From assembly GCA_040220415.1 (NCBI GenBank), contig JAVJUV010000040.1, forward strand, positions 91,358 through 155,357: a stretch of DNA of 64,000 bases. The letters run 5' to 3'. The first letter of the stretch is position 1. Every line of letters starts with the position of its first letter. This stretch comes from JAVJUV01 sp040220415. Lineage in GTDB: Bacteria > Pseudomonadota > Alphaproteobacteria > Rhodobacterales > Rhodobacteraceae. Shown in pieces: positions 25,909 to 35,126 of the stretch. The notes under the pieces were generated by a model. That model searched no databases, had not been told where the DNA came from, and saw nothing but the letters and a program-made list of their open reading frames with translations. A program made the position numbers and the translations under genes.

Positions 25909-27027
25909 TCAAGATTGGGCGGCCGTTTCATTGATCCTGAGGAAGGCGTCCAACAACAACGAAGCAGGGTCAATGTTCACGGCTCGTCCATGAGCGAGAC
26001 GATCGCCTAGTTCATGGTTCAGTTCAGCCCACGCCTGCGCCCGCTTCAGGTTCGGTGAGAGACGAGCAAGAACTTCCTGCTCGCCCTCGGCGGCCTCCCG
26101 AGACGTGCTCTGACCGGCTCCGGCCACGGCCAGGCGGGCCAACGCCACATCAATCAGGCGCAATGTTAATTCCAGGCGTTCTTCCGCCCCACGTTGGCCG
26201 GCCTGGTCCGCCAAAGCGGACGCCTTTTGCCGGTCCATCCGCGGTGCAGTCGATAACAGCTCGACGATTCTTGCGTAGATGTCCGTGCCACCGAGTGAGG
26301 AAAGTCGCAAAGCTTCGCCAACCGAACCACCGGAAAGTTCCGCCATCGCATCGCTGGCATTGTCGGGTCCACCGGCCTGCATCAATGCCTTCGACAACGA
26401 TTCCGCGTCGAGCGGCGCTAGTCGCAATTCACGGCATCGCGACCGGATTGTGGGAAGTAGCCTTGAGGGGCGATGGCTGACGAGAAAGAGGACGGCATTT
26501 CTTGGCGGCTCTTCAAGTATCTTGAGTAGCGCGTTCGCGGCAGCGCTATTCATCTCGTCGGCGCTGTCTATTATGACGACACGATATCCGCCCTCTGTTG
26601 CACTCAAGCCGAAGAAGCTGTTGATGCGGCGGATTTCCTCTACGGTTATCTGTGTCTTGAAACGGTTTCTATCCGCGTCCCAAGGACGTCTGACCGACAG
26701 AAGGCCCGGTTCGGACATGGCCAAAATTCTGCGTGCAATTGGATGGTCCCGATCAATCTCTAGGTTTCGGGCCGTTTGGTTCGCTGTGAAAAGTCCTTTA
26801 TCCCGCGAAGGAGAGCGCGTGAGGAGGAAGCGTGCCGCCCGCCATGCCAAGGTCGCCTTGCCGATCCCTTTCGGCCCGGTGAGGAGCCATGCGTGGTGGA
26901 AACGGTCACCTTCGATCGCCTGTAGCAAGGCCATTTCGGCGGTGCTTTGACCGTAAATCTGCCAAGTTTCTCTGGGATGCGGAAATCCCTCGAGGCGATC
27001 TGCTTCCCTGAGCACATCGACGGTCAC
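25909..27027 (-). CDS. holB: DNA polymerase III subunit delta'
   Basis: Clamp-loader subunit (372 aa) of the replicative polymerase. The P-loop-like GPKGIGKATLAWRAARFLL is near residue 50, and IIDSADEMNSAAANALLKILEEPPRN carries the Walker B/sensor region of AAA+ clamp loaders. The zinc-binding cysteines of tau and the E. coli delta' are not seen. It starts at a GTG overlapping the tmk stop, so the two genes are coupled. Confidence 0.93.
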   Translation of the reverse strand: MTVDVLREADRLEGFPHPRETWQIYGQSTAEMALLQAIEGDRFHHAWLLTGPKGIGKATLAWRAARFLLTRSPSRDKGLFTANQTARNLEIDRDHPIARRILAMSEPGLLSVRRPWDADRNRFKTQITVEEIRRINSFFGLSATEGGYRVVIIDSADEMNSAAANALLKILEEPPRNAVLFLVSHRPSRLLPTIRSRCRELRLAPLDAESLSKALMQAGGPDNASDAMAELSGGSVGEALRLSSLGGTDIYARIVELLSTAPRMDRQKASALADQAGQRGAEERLELTLRLIDVALARLAVAGAGQSTSREAAEGEQEVLARLSPNLKRAQAWAELNHELGDRLAHGRAVNIDPASLLLDAFLRINETAAQS

Positions 27028-27644
27028 GGCATTTCGTCCACAATAGCTGCGATCTCTTCCGCAATGACGCTGGTGTCTCGTGCACCATCCACAATACGGC
27101 AGCGGTCAGGGTATTGGCGCGCAAGCTCGACAAATCCGGCACGCAGCTTTTCCTGGAAGTCTAGCCCCATGTCCTCGAACCGGTCCTCGCCACTGTTTCT
27201 GGCGAGCCCGCGCTTCAATGCTGCTTCGGGTGCCATGTCGATCACGAAGGTCAAGTCCGGCTCCTTGCAGATGACATCGCCATGCAGTCGGTCGACAAGA
27301 CCTCGCAGATCTCCACGGGCCGCCCCTTGGTAAACCCGGGTCGAATCTGCAAACCGGTCGGATATGACCGTCGAGCCCCGAGCAAGCGCAGGAAGGATTG
27401 TCTTCTCCAGATGGTCGCGCCGTGCAGCAGTGAACAGCAGAATCTCGGTTTCGGCCGACCACCGGTCGGGGTTTCCTTCGACTAGAAGACTTCGGATTTC
27501 TTCGGCGCCGGGAGATCCCCCAGGCTCGCGGGTCAAGACGACATCCTGGCCGAGCGACCGAAGGTGCGCGGACAGTCGGGCAGCCTGTGTGGACTTGCCC
27601 GAGCCGTCAATACCCTCAAAAGTGATGAAGCGTCCGACACTCAT
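27024..27644 (-). CDS. tmk: Thymidylate kinase
   Basis: dTMP to dTDP kinase (206 aa, typical length). The P-loop FEGIDGSGKSTQAARL is at residues 9-24; LTREPGGSPGAEEIR is the DR(E)PG-type substrate motif, and SDRFADSTRVYQGAARG the second nucleoside-binding motif. It overlaps the carboxypeptidase stop by 4 bases, so dacC, tmk and holB are probably one transcript. Confidence 0.95.
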   Translation of the reverse strand: MSVGRFITFEGIDGSGKSTQAARLSAHLRSLGQDVVLTREPGGSPGAEEIRSLLVEGNPDRWSAETEILLFTAARRDHLEKTILPALARGSTVISDRFADSTRVYQGAARGDLRGLVDRLHGDVICKEPDLTFVIDMAPEAALKRGLARNSGEDRFEDMGLDFQEKLRAGFVELARQYPDRCRIVDGARDTSVIAEEIAAIVDEMP

Positions 27645-28816
27645 TCCATGAGCGTCTGCACCTGTCCCATTGCCTTGTCAAACAGGACATACGCTGCTGA
27701 ACGTATGCGCGGCAGAAAGCCACCGCGAGTGACGTCGCGGTCGGCAACCAGCGGAATGCGCTTCTCCGGCATGTCCTTGGCAACAACAACCAGTTCTGCA
27801 ACCGGATCGCCAATCGTTACAGGTGCTTCGAGCGGCCTTCGATACTCTATTCTCGTCTCCAGCGATTCCTGCCCGATCGCGGGGACGAGTAGCTGAATGT
27901 CATCTTTTGCGACCGCATTGAGTTGCTGATGGTCACCCATCCAAACCGGAATCTCGGCGATTATCTCACCGCTTCGTGCCACATTTTTTCTCAGGAACTG
28001 GCGGAAGCCCCAATTGATCATGGATTCCGCTTCTTGCCTGCGTTCAGCCTGCGACTGAAGGCCGGTGAACACAAACACGATCCGTCTGTCACCCTGTACC
28101 GCCGAGCCGACCAGGCCATAGCCGGCCTCTTCGGTGTGTCCAGTCTTCAGGCCATCTGCACCAAGGCCCAGGCCCAAAACCGGATTCCGATTGAACCTGT
28201 TGGAAGGAGAACGGCCATCGAAATCATACTCTTCCAGCGCGAAGTACCCATAGTATTCGGGAAATTCAGTAATGATATGTGCCGCGAGAACCGCGAGATC
28301 GTGGACGGTCATCCTGTGATTGGGATCGGGCCAGCCGGAAGCGTTGGAAAAAGTCGAGCCGGTCAGACCGATTTCCGGTGCGCGGGTATTCATCTGCCGG
28401 GCGAATGCATCCTCGGTTCCGGCCAGGCCTTCTGCGACGACGACACATGCGTCGTTCCCGGATTGCACGATGATGCCCTTGATAAGACTTTCGACCGTTG
28501 GCCGGTCGGTTTCATCCAGAAACATCGTAGAGCCACCCATTTGACGGGCCTTCGTGGACACGCCGAACGTGGTATCGAGAGTAACGCGCCCATCTCTCAA
28601 TGCCTCAAATAGCATGTAGAGCGTCATCAGCTTCGACATCGATGCAGGTGGCAACGGAATGTCCGAGTTCTTTTCGAACAGCACCGTGTCCGTTGTCACG
28701 TCATATAGATAGGCCGCGGTTGCCTGTGTTTCGTAAGCAGCTCTGGCAGGTTCCGGTCGGACCCCGCATGCAGAGATCAATACGATGGCGAACAGTACGG
28801 TGATGCGGCGAAACAT
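27641..28816 (-). CDS. dacC: D-alanyl-D-alanine carboxypeptidase (penicillin-binding protein 5/6 type)
   Basis: Periplasmic peptidoglycan carboxypeptidase (391 aa). A signal peptide covers about residues 1-26 (RITVLFAIVLISACG, a lipobox-like ISAC is visible, so it may be a lipoprotein). Active-site motifs are SMSK (SxxK), VQSGNDA (SxN) and LKTGHTEEAG (KTG). A C-terminal PBP5-like beta domain follows (EIPVWMGDHQQLNAV), and an amphipathic terminal helix may hold it to the membrane. The preceding gene encodes a SPOR lipoprotein, another cell-wall protein. Confidence 0.92.
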   Translation of the reverse strand: MFRRITVLFAIVLISACGVRPEPARAAYETQATAAYLYDVTTDTVLFEKNSDIPLPPASMSKLMTLYMLFEALRDGRVTLDTTFGVSTKARQMGGSTMFLDETDRPTVESLIKGIIVQSGNDACVVVAEGLAGTEDAFARQMNTRAPEIGLTGSTFSNASGWPDPNHRMTVHDLAVLAAHIITEFPEYYGYFALEEYDFDGRSPSNRFNRNPVLGLGLGADGLKTGHTEEAGYGLVGSAVQGDRRIVFVFTGLQSQAERRQEAESMINWGFRQFLRKNVARSGEIIAEIPVWMGDHQQLNAVAKDDIQLLVPAIGQESLETRIEYRRPLEAPVTIGDPVAELVVVAKDMPEKRIPLVADRDVTRGGFLPRIRSAAYVLFDKAMGQVQTLME

Positions 28817-28831
28817 GGCCCAGTCTCCTGA

Positions 28832-29875
28832 TCAGTCCGGCGTTGCGAAGGCGTCTGCGTATCCCAGCGCCTTGATCTGCGCCAGTAAGGCGGTTTGGTC
28901 GTCAGCCGTCGAAATCGGACCAATGAAGACGCGCCAAAGGGTCTTGCCTCCGGATTCCTGGCCTCTGATCTGTGGTACAATTCCTGCTTGTCGCAGATTG
29001 GCGGCTGCCGAGGCGGCGTTTTCTTCCATCGAGAAAAGGCCGACCTGAATGAACGGGTTCTTCAGCCTTGAAGCCGTTGGCCTCTTCGGGGGAGATGGCG
29101 CGTCATCACCGGTTTCCGCTTCCTCGATTGCTGCGACCGCTGCCGTCGTTACCGGGTCCAGCGGCGCGGTCTCAACCTCGGGCACCGAAGCGTTTTCGGC
29201 TGTCTCGGTGTCTGGCGCCTTGTCTGCGTCTTGCGTAGCCGGTTTGTTTCGCAGGCTGTCGCGGAATCTTCCCCAAAACCCCTTGGGCTCTGGTTGATCC
29301 GCGGTTGCGGACGCAACTGCGGCACCGGCTGCGACGGCAGGTGCTCCTGCCGCTGCGTCTTCAGTGTCTTCGGCATCGGAGTCGTTCGTTTGCGCCCCTT
29401 CGTCCGAGAGTGGCAGCGGAGACGGCTCGAGTTCGACTTCTTCCTGCCGAATTACGACGATGCTGAGTTCGCTGGGTTGGCCGGCCAGCATGCCCAGGGC
29501 CGCCGCCGCGTCAGATGACACTTGTATCCGCGGGCCGGGATTCTGCCGTTCACGACGGAAGAGGGCCCCCGTCACCGTCTTGCCGCTGGACGCATTCGTG
29601 ATCTTGGCACGCTCGGGATCCTTGACATCGGGATGGGCCACCCAGATGCCTCCAAGCGATGGACGACCATCCCAGAGACCGGTTTCGGTGACGCCAAAAA
29701 TGTCCGGGCGCTCGATATCCCGGATCTCCGTTCGCGCTCCGTCAGGTCCAAGTGCTGCCGCAGCTTCGGGTCCGCCCGCATTTGTCCGTGGCGTTCCCTG
29801 CAGTTCCTGACAACCCGCCAGACCGACTGCCGAACAGATAATAGCCGCCGTCAATCGCGCCGGGGTTAATGTCAT
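28832..29875 (-). CDS. SPOR-domain lipoprotein
   Basis: Envelope lipoprotein (347 aa). The signal ends in a lipobox, VGLAGC (Cys 22), so the protein should be lipidated. The middle (about residues 140-260) is low-complexity, rich in Ala, Asp, Glu and Pro, likely disordered. The C-terminal SPOR domain (about 270-347) begins NPFIQVGLFSMEENAAS and binds denuded peptidoglycan glycans, usually at the division site. AGGGAG lies a few bases before the ATG. It heads the dacC-tmk-holB run with a 15-base gap. Confidence 0.85.
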   Translation of the reverse strand: MTLTPARLTAAIICSAVGLAGCQELQGTPRTNAGGPEAAAALGPDGARTEIRDIERPDIFGVTETGLWDGRPSLGGIWVAHPDVKDPERAKITNASSGKTVTGALFRRERQNPGPRIQVSSDAAAALGMLAGQPSELSIVVIRQEEVELEPSPLPLSDEGAQTNDSDAEDTEDAAAGAPAVAAGAAVASATADQPEPKGFWGRFRDSLRNKPATQDADKAPDTETAENASVPEVETAPLDPVTTAAVAAIEEAETGDDAPSPPKRPTASRLKNPFIQVGLFSMEENAASAAANLRQAGIVPQIRGQESGGKTLWRVFIGPISTADDQTALLAQIKALGYADAFATPD

Positions 29876-30083
29876 CTGCCTGCTCCCTGGCCTTTTCAGC
29901 CTTACCTCGGATTCGAACCCTCAGCCATGCTCCCGGCCGGTTTCGATTGGTGCTAGTGTATCTTGAACGATGCTCCATGAAAAGCGGTACGCAACGCTTA
30001 AGCAATACGGTGCCGAGGAGTGCTGTCGGCTGGAAAGGATGCGCCTTTCAGAATCGGAATGCGACGGATAATAAGTCCCCACC

Positions 30084-30173
30084 GGAGGAGTGGCAGAGTG
30101 GTCGAATGCACTGGTCTTGAAAACCGGCGTGCGTGAAAGCGTACCGTGGGTTCGAATCCCACCTCCTCCGCCA
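30084..30173 (+). tRNA. tRNA-Ser (anticodon UGA)
   Basis: A 90-base class II tRNA. Acceptor stem GGAGGAG pairs with CTCCTCC (30163-30169), then discriminator G and an encoded CCA (30171-30173). The anticodon loop CTTGAAA in the stem CTGGT/ACCGG gives anticodon TGA. A long variable arm (GCGTGCGTGAAAGCGTACC region) and GTTCGAATC in the T-loop confirm serine. Confidence 0.97.
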
Positions 30174-30636
30174 TCCCCATAACATATTGATAATAAATAA
30201 AAATACCTCGGATTTCCTGTCGCAATTCTGGCGACTTGGCCGATATCCCTGCATCCGGATCCGTGCCATGGAAACTGGATTCTCGCGGTTTTGGTCGTTG
30301 GGTCTCCATTTCCTTCCAAACAGGGGGCGGTTTTGGCACGAAGTTCCCTGCCAGCAGGGAGTTGCAAGGAACTGCGTGCCGGGATCAGTCCAGCAGACAA
30401 TGCCGTTCCTGGTCGGCCCAGTCGAGCGGGAGCGAGCTGGTGGCCAGATACTCAAGGGTGACCTCCGGGGCACGGTTTCCGTCGGTGATGGCCTGTTGGA
30501 TATGCATCGCATCAGTTGCCAACATCGGCGACTACGCTTCATTGGGCGCGACAATTGACATGGCACCAGCATGAGTTCCGTGTGATCGATGCAAACTACG
30601 TCCTGTGCGACCGGAAGCGGTACGGCCGACCGTGGA
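30174..30636. other. 463-base gap after tRNA-Ser, mostly without a recognised gene
   Basis: The first part is AT-rich (ATAACATATTGATAATAAATAAAAATA) just after the tRNA. The only plausible coding piece is a 46-codon minus-strand ORF at 30385-30525. No integrase, direct repeat of the tRNA 3' end or insertion sequence was seen. Confidence 0.5.
30385..30525 (-). CDS. Short orphan ORF, 46 aa, possible gene remnant
   Basis: Product starts MLATDAMHIQQAITDGNRAP and ends RHCLLD. It has a protein-like composition (EVTLEYLATSSLPLDWADQE), but an in-frame TAG lies three codons before the ATG and no Shine-Dalgarno is visible. It could be the 3' end of a decayed gene or a genuine small protein. No family recognised. 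Confidence 0.25.
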   Translation of the reverse strand: MLATDAMHIQQAITDGNRAPEVTLEYLATSSLPLDWADQERHCLLD

Positions 30637-31728
30637 TCAGGGCCGCGTTTCGGGCTGCACCTGAAGCCCCCACAATCTTGCCAGACGCGCGGTGAGGCTG
30701 ATGATAAGCGGAGCGGACGGAAGGATGATGAATATCCTTACCAGGTGAAATGCGGTTACCACCGCGATGCCTTCCTGCAGGATTTTTGCCGTCAGCGCCA
30801 TTTCTGTGACGCTTCCTGGAGCGGTCGATAGGACCATCACAGGCCATGGCTCGCCAGAAATCCATGCCAGGCCGAGTCCCATTCCGACACAGATTGCCAC
30901 CATCAACAGAGAAGATGCCACCGCGCCGGGAATGAAGCCGGCTGCACCGCGCAGCAGCTTGCGGTCGAATACGGCACCCAACCAGACACCGAGAAAGATC
31001 TGAGCGATGACCAAGACCGGATAGGGATAGGCGGACACGGGAAAGCTCAGGGCGGCGGCCAGAGCAGCGCCGCCGATGGAACCCACGAAGAAAGGATTGC
31101 CGAGGCGCACAAACCGTGCGGCGAGGGCCCCCAATACCCCGAAAACACCTAGCAGCAGCGCGCCGGTGACGGTCCAGGGAATTGCCCGGAGTAACGCAAC
31201 GGGATTGTGGACGACATCTGAGAGTGCGACCAGGGCAGGAGGAATGAAAACCACCAACATCACGATGCGCAATGTCTGAGCAAAGATGATGGGACCCGGA
31301 GAGACGCCGTGCCGGTTGGCGAGGTTCGCGCTTTCGACGGGACCCATCGGAATGGAGGATAACGTGGCGGTGATCACGTCCACCCGCGCCATGCGCATTA
31401 GCAGCGCAGCCACGGCGAAGCCAGCGATGATGGTTAGGATCGCCACACTGATCATTGGAACAAAAAGGGCAGCTACAGCCGAGACGGCAGCAGGCGTGAA
31501 CGAGAGGCCCACCGAGGTGGCGACGATCATCTGACCAATTGGTCGCGTCACTGCGGGCACTTCAACAGGCAGGTTCGCAAGGCGCAGAGACGTCGCGAAC
31601 ACCATTGCGCCGATCATCCAGGGCAACGGCAGGTTGATCCAATTGCCGACCGCCCCGCAGGCAAGCGCACCCGCGTAGACCAGTAAGATGTGTCCCAGCC
31701 GCGGAACACCCAGCCAATCAAACTGCAT
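30637..31728 (-). CDS. AbrB family membrane protein
   Basis: Integral membrane protein (363 aa) of the AbrB family (formerly misnamed ammonia monooxygenase), built of two similar halves; INLPLPWMIGAM and a later SFPVSAYPYPVLVIAQIFLGVWLG mark the two repeats. The function is unknown; a regulatory role for ammonia monooxygenase was once proposed. The second ATG (31728) is chosen because AAAGG lies 7 bases before it; the first (31734) is only one base away from that run. It is a single gene between the tRNA and the thiamine locus. Confidence 0.85.
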   Translation of the reverse strand: MQFDWLGVPRLGHILLVYAGALACGAVGNWINLPLPWMIGAMVFATSLRLANLPVEVPAVTRPIGQMIVATSVGLSFTPAAVSAVAALFVPMISVAILTIIAGFAVAALLMRMARVDVITATLSSIPMGPVESANLANRHGVSPGPIIFAQTLRIVMLVVFIPPALVALSDVVHNPVALLRAIPWTVTGALLLGVFGVLGALAARFVRLGNPFFVGSIGGAALAAALSFPVSAYPYPVLVIAQIFLGVWLGAVFDRKLLRGAAGFIPGAVASSLLMVAICVGMGLGLAWISGEPWPVMVLSTAPGSVTEMALTAKILQEGIAVVTAFHLVRIFIILPSAPLIISLTARLARLWGLQVQPETRP

Positions 31729-31734
31729 TGTCAT

Positions 31735-32211
31735 ACCTTTCGGAACGGCAATAGCGGCTCAGTTGGCCGAGGACCAGATTCAAGTCCCTTCCTATAGCTG
31801 CGTGCGACTGAACGTCGGACGACGGCGAACCAGCGGAGTTCAGACAGGCAATGTCCGGGTGGATGCCGCAGGTGAAGTCGCCCAAGTTATCTCACGCATC
31901 ATCAATGAGTTGTAAGCGGCGCAAAATCGGCGTTGGGCTCATCCCCTCCGCCGCTACGCAAAGCGCAGAGGAATGATTCATTGCACTGAAGCGCATTCGG
32001 ATTTGTTCTCCAAGACTTGCAAAGGCTGCTCCCAAGCAGATTCTGACCTTCTGCAATTTCAGAAGTGCAGCAGACGCCGATAAGACAGGTGCGTTAAGGG
32101 CCCGTCTCGACCGCCACTTGAATATTGTGACGTCACGGTATTGTCGCCAAGAGGCGAGTTCGCGGATTTGGGCTTGCGTTTTTCGCCGTTAACCATATCG
32201 TCCATCACATT
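31735..32211. other. 477-base gap upstream of the TPP riboswitch
   Basis: No gene recognised. One plus-strand frame runs open to a stop at 31915 but has mixed codon use and no start site. The segment just before 32212 should carry the promoter of the thiamine-precursor operon (TTGTGACGTCACGG, with the perfect palindrome TGACGTCA, lies near 32126-32139). Confidence 0.45.
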
Positions 32212-32300
32212 ACAGGGGAGCTCCGTCATGCCGGGGCTGAGATGCAGGGCGCAAGTCCTCGGACCCTTCAGCTGATCTGGGTAATGCCAGCGGAGCGAGG
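32212..32300 (+). ncRNA. TPP (THI-box) riboswitch
   Basis: Thiamine pyrophosphate aptamer. ACAGGGGAGC opens the element, GGGGCTGAGATG carries the CUGAGA core, GGACCCTTCAGCTGATCTGG and GTAATGCCAGCGGAG are the conserved 3' half. The AGCGAGG purine run at its 3' end is also the best Shine-Dalgarno for the ATG at 32306, so control is probably at translation start. High TPP would shut off ykoFEDC. Confidence 0.93.
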
Positions 32301-32305
32301 TGATC

Positions 32306-32914
32306 ATGTTTTCCGGCGCACAAGTGTCTCTTTATCCGATGTCCGACGGTTTCGTCGGCGTAATCCTGTCGGCGATCGACGCGCTCGATCCTTGGCGTGA
32401 CATGCTACGAATTGAGACCGACGATCTCTCTACTCTGATCATTGGTCCGTCCGAAGTGCTTTTTCCGGCGATGCGCGATTTGTTCGTCGGCGCTGCCCGA
32501 ACAGGCGTTCACGTAACGCTGCACGCCACAGTATCGCGCGGGTGTCCGGGGGAACCCGACGAGCCGCTCTGCCTTCCCGTAACTGAAGTGCTTGAAGACC
32601 TTGCTCTGGCGGTGCGTGTCGCATTGGCGCGAGAGGCAGTCGCCAGTGCGCCGGTCTTCGATCAGACGGTAGCGGCTCAATTCTCGCTCTATCCGCTCGG
32701 ACGTGATCAGCACATGGACGAGATCTATGGCTGCATCGAGTTTCTGAAGTCTTCGGGCTGTTTTGAGCGGTCCAAGAACTTCTGCACCAAACTGCGCGGT
32801 GATGCTGGTCCCGTATTCGGGACGCTGGGCCAAGCCTTCACGCGCTTCGGTGTTCATTCCGCTCATGTGGCGCTGGATGTGACGGTTTCAGCAAACAGCC
32901 CTACCGCGAACTGA
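32306..32914 (+). CDS. ykoF: YkoF-like thiamine/HMP-binding protein
   Basis: Soluble binding protein (202 aa) of the YkoF family, linked to uptake of thiamine or its pyrimidine precursor (HMP). It has two tandem halves that begin alike: AQVSLYPMSDGF near residue 6 and AAQFSLYPLGRDQ near residue 120, which matches the two ACT-like domains of YkoF. The ATG at 32306 follows AGCGAGG inside the riboswitch end; an in-frame GTG at 32300 is also possible. No signal peptide, so it acts in the cytoplasm. Confidence 0.85.
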   Translation: MFSGAQVSLYPMSDGFVGVILSAIDALDPWRDMLRIETDDLSTLIIGPSEVLFPAMRDLFVGAARTGVHVTLHATVSRGCPGEPDEPLCLPVTEVLEDLALAVRVALAREAVASAPVFDQTVAAQFSLYPLGRDQHMDEIYGCIEFLKSSGCFERSKNFCTKLRGDAGPVFGTLGQAFTRFGVHSAHVALDVTVSANSPTAN

Positions 32915-32977
32915 GAGTCAGACCGGTTCGCGCCGGGACGGCACAAATTTCTCCAACCCAACTGAAAGGAAACGAAC

Positions 32978-33565
32978 GTGAGGGATAATTCTGTCTGGAC
33001 CTTGCGAGAAACCATGATCATCGCGTCTTTGGGGGCAGTCTTCGGCGTGCTCTACCTTGGATGGGTGCAAGTCTGGTTGATCCTGCAATCCATCTTCGGG
33101 GCAGTGACCATGGACGTGGTCATGGGCTTCTGGTTCATCGTGTCGATCATCGCTGCCGGGATCATCCGCAAGCCCGGCGTTGCGCTTGCGTCAGAGCTTA
33201 TGGCTGCGGCTGTTCAGGTGCTGTTGGGCAGCCCTGCAGGGCTGCTTCTTCTGCTGACCGGTATTGTACAGGGGGCGGGTGCCGAAGTGGTGTTCGCCGC
33301 AACCCGCTATAAGCGGTATTCGCTTCCCGTGATGATGGCCGCAGGCATGGGTGCGGCCGTTTTTTCGTTCATCTACACATGGATCCGTTTCGACTACGGC
33401 AGCCTGGCCCCTGGCCTTCTGGTGACCATGTTCGTGTTGCGGCTGATATCGGGAGCGCTACTGGGCGGATTGCTGGGTCATGCTATCGTCAAGGCGCTAT
33501 ATCGTACCGGAGTGTTGTCAGGTCTTGCCATCGACCGCGACGCGCGCAAGGAGGCCCATGCCTGA
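32978..33565 (+). CDS. ykoE: ECF transporter S component, YkoE type (thiamine precursor)
   Basis: Substrate-binding membrane subunit (195 aa) of an energy-coupling-factor transporter, with about five helices. SVWTLRETMIIASLGAVFGVLY at the N-terminus and the segment LASELMAAAVQVLLGSPAG match YkoE proteins, which recognise hydroxymethylpyrimidine or thiamine. The start is a GTG with GAAAGGA before it. Its last codons overlap the ykoD start by 8 bases. Control by the TPP riboswitch supports the assignment. Confidence 0.9.
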   Translation: MRDNSVWTLRETMIIASLGAVFGVLYLGWVQVWLILQSIFGAVTMDVVMGFWFIVSIIAAGIIRKPGVALASELMAAAVQVLLGSPAGLLLLLTGIVQGAGAEVVFAATRYKRYSLPVMMAAGMGAAVFSFIYTWIRFDYGSLAPGLLVTMFVLRLISGALLGGLLGHAIVKALYRTGVLSGLAIDRDARKEAHA

Positions 33566-35126
33566 GGCACTTGAGCTCTACCGTGTGGCGTTGCGCTATC
33601 CAGGTGACATCGGTGACGCGGTCGGGCCGGTTTCCTTTGCCGTGCGACAGGGCGAAAGGGTGCTGTTGATCGGGCCCTCGGGAGCCGGAAAATCCTCCCT
33701 CTTGCACAGCGTGACAGGGCTGCTGCCCGCATCGATTCCCGGCGTGCGGCAGGGCGAAATTCGGATCATGGGGCAAGTCGCGGACAGTCGCTCGCCCGCC
33801 ATGTGGGCCGATACGGTCGGATATCTTTTTCAGGATGCCGAACAGACGCTGGCCGGGTTCACCGTGGCCGACGAAATCGCCTTTACTCTGGAAAACCGTG
33901 GCGTAGAGGCAGCGCGTATGCCCGGTTTGGTCGCCCAGGCCATGGCGCGTGCTGGCCTGCCGTCATCCTGGTCCGACCGGCGTATCACGACGCTTTCGGG
34001 GGGTGAGAAGCAATGTGTGGCGCTGGCGGCATTGATTGCACAGGACGCGCCTCTGACGCTGGCTGACGAGCCGTCCGTGAGTCTTTCGCCGCGTGCGTCA
34101 GCGCGCATGGCCGATCTTCTGCTGTCTCCGGGTCGCACCACCCTTTTCGTGGAACACAGGCCGGGGCCGATCATTGACCGGATCGACCGCTGCATCGCCT
34201 TGGACCGTGCCGGGCGACTAATTGCAGAGGGGACACCGAGAGAAGTGTACGTCGACCAATCCCAGGCGCTGACGGCGGAAGGTATCGAATTGCCGCTGGC
34301 GGTGCGCCTGCACATGGCCATGCCAGAGGCCATCGAGCCTGAGTTGGCTCTGGGAGCTGCGATGCAAACCGCCCAGCATGACCAATTGGCAGGTCTGCGC
34401 GACATCATTCTGCCAGGCCGTATTTCGCTGGGCGATGTAATTGTCAGCCTCTCTCACGCCGCCTGTGCACCACCCTTTGGCCCCATCGTGCTGCGTGATG
34501 TCTCGCTTGATCTGCGTGTCGGCGAGGTGGTGGCGATCTTGGGGCCAAACGGGGCCGGAAAATCCACTCTTGCAGCCTGTCTTGCCGGTTTGACTCCGAC
34601 GCACACCGGAACGCGGAAAGGTGCGCCCGGTGCGGTCGCCTTCCAGAACCCCGAGGCACATTTCAGTCGCGAAACGGTGCTTGCGGAAGTTGCCGGGCTG
34701 GGCCTGAGCGATTTGGACGTCGCAGCTGTGCTCGCACGTTGGCGCCTTGAGGGTGTAGCGGGACAACATCCGTTTACCCTGTCACAGGGCCAGAAGCGGC
34801 GACTGGCACTGGCGCTGCTAACTGAAACCAACCATTGGCCGTTGCTGATCCTGGATGAGCCGACCAGCGGCTTGGATGGTGCGGCGATTGAAGGACTTCG
34901 CCGGCATATCGACGCTTTAGCCAACGCCGGACGCAGCATCGCCGTGATCACTCATGATTTGGATTTTGCCCTGTCCGTCGCTGATCGCGCTGTGCTGGTC
35001 GCCGGTGGCGGCCTTCGCTATGACGGTTCGTGCCCGGACTTGATGGCCGACACTGCACGGCTGGTCGCAGCGGGGCTACGGCCACCCGAGGCCGCGGTGC
35101 TTCTACCTTGGCTCGTCACATCATGA
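33558..35126 (+). CDS. ykoD: ECF transporter double ATPase, YkoD type
   Basis: Fused pair of ABC ATPases (522 aa) that powers the ECF transporter. First domain: Walker A GPSGAGKSS, signature LSGGEKQCVALAA, Walker B LTLADEP. Second domain: Walker A GPNGAGKST, signature LSQGQKRRLALALL, Walker B LLILDEPTSGLD. The first Walker B lacks the usual run of hydrophobic residues followed by SGLD (it reads SVSLS), so that site may be weaker. The ATG at 33558 overlaps the ykoE end and follows AAGGAGG. Confidence 0.92.
   Translation: MPEALELYRVALRYPGDIGDAVGPVSFAVRQGERVLLIGPSGAGKSSLLHSVTGLLPASIPGVRQGEIRIMGQVADSRSPAMWADTVGYLFQDAEQTLAGFTVADEIAFTLENRGVEAARMPGLVAQAMARAGLPSSWSDRRITTLSGGEKQCVALAALIAQDAPLTLADEPSVSLSPRASARMADLLLSPGRTTLFVEHRPGPIIDRIDRCIALDRAGRLIAEGTPREVYVDQSQALTAEGIELPLAVRLHMAMPEAIEPELALGAAMQTAQHDQLAGLRDIILPGRISLGDVIVSLSHAACAPPFGPIVLRDVSLDLRVGEVVAILGPNGAGKSTLAACLAGLTPTHTGTRKGAPGAVAFQNPEAHFSRETVLAEVAGLGLSDLDVAAVLARWRLEGVAGQHPFTLSQGQKRRLALALLTETNHWPLLILDEPTSGLDGAAIEGLRRHIDALANAGRSIAVITHDLDFALSVADRAVLVAGGGLRYDGSCPDLMADTARLVAAGLRPPEAAVLLPWLVTS

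Noticed and set aside
31688..31915. Plus-strand frame ending at 31915 (GNVRVDAAGEVAQVISRI)
   Set aside because: Its start overlaps the divergent AbrB-family gene, there is no Shine-Dalgarno and third-position GC is near random.
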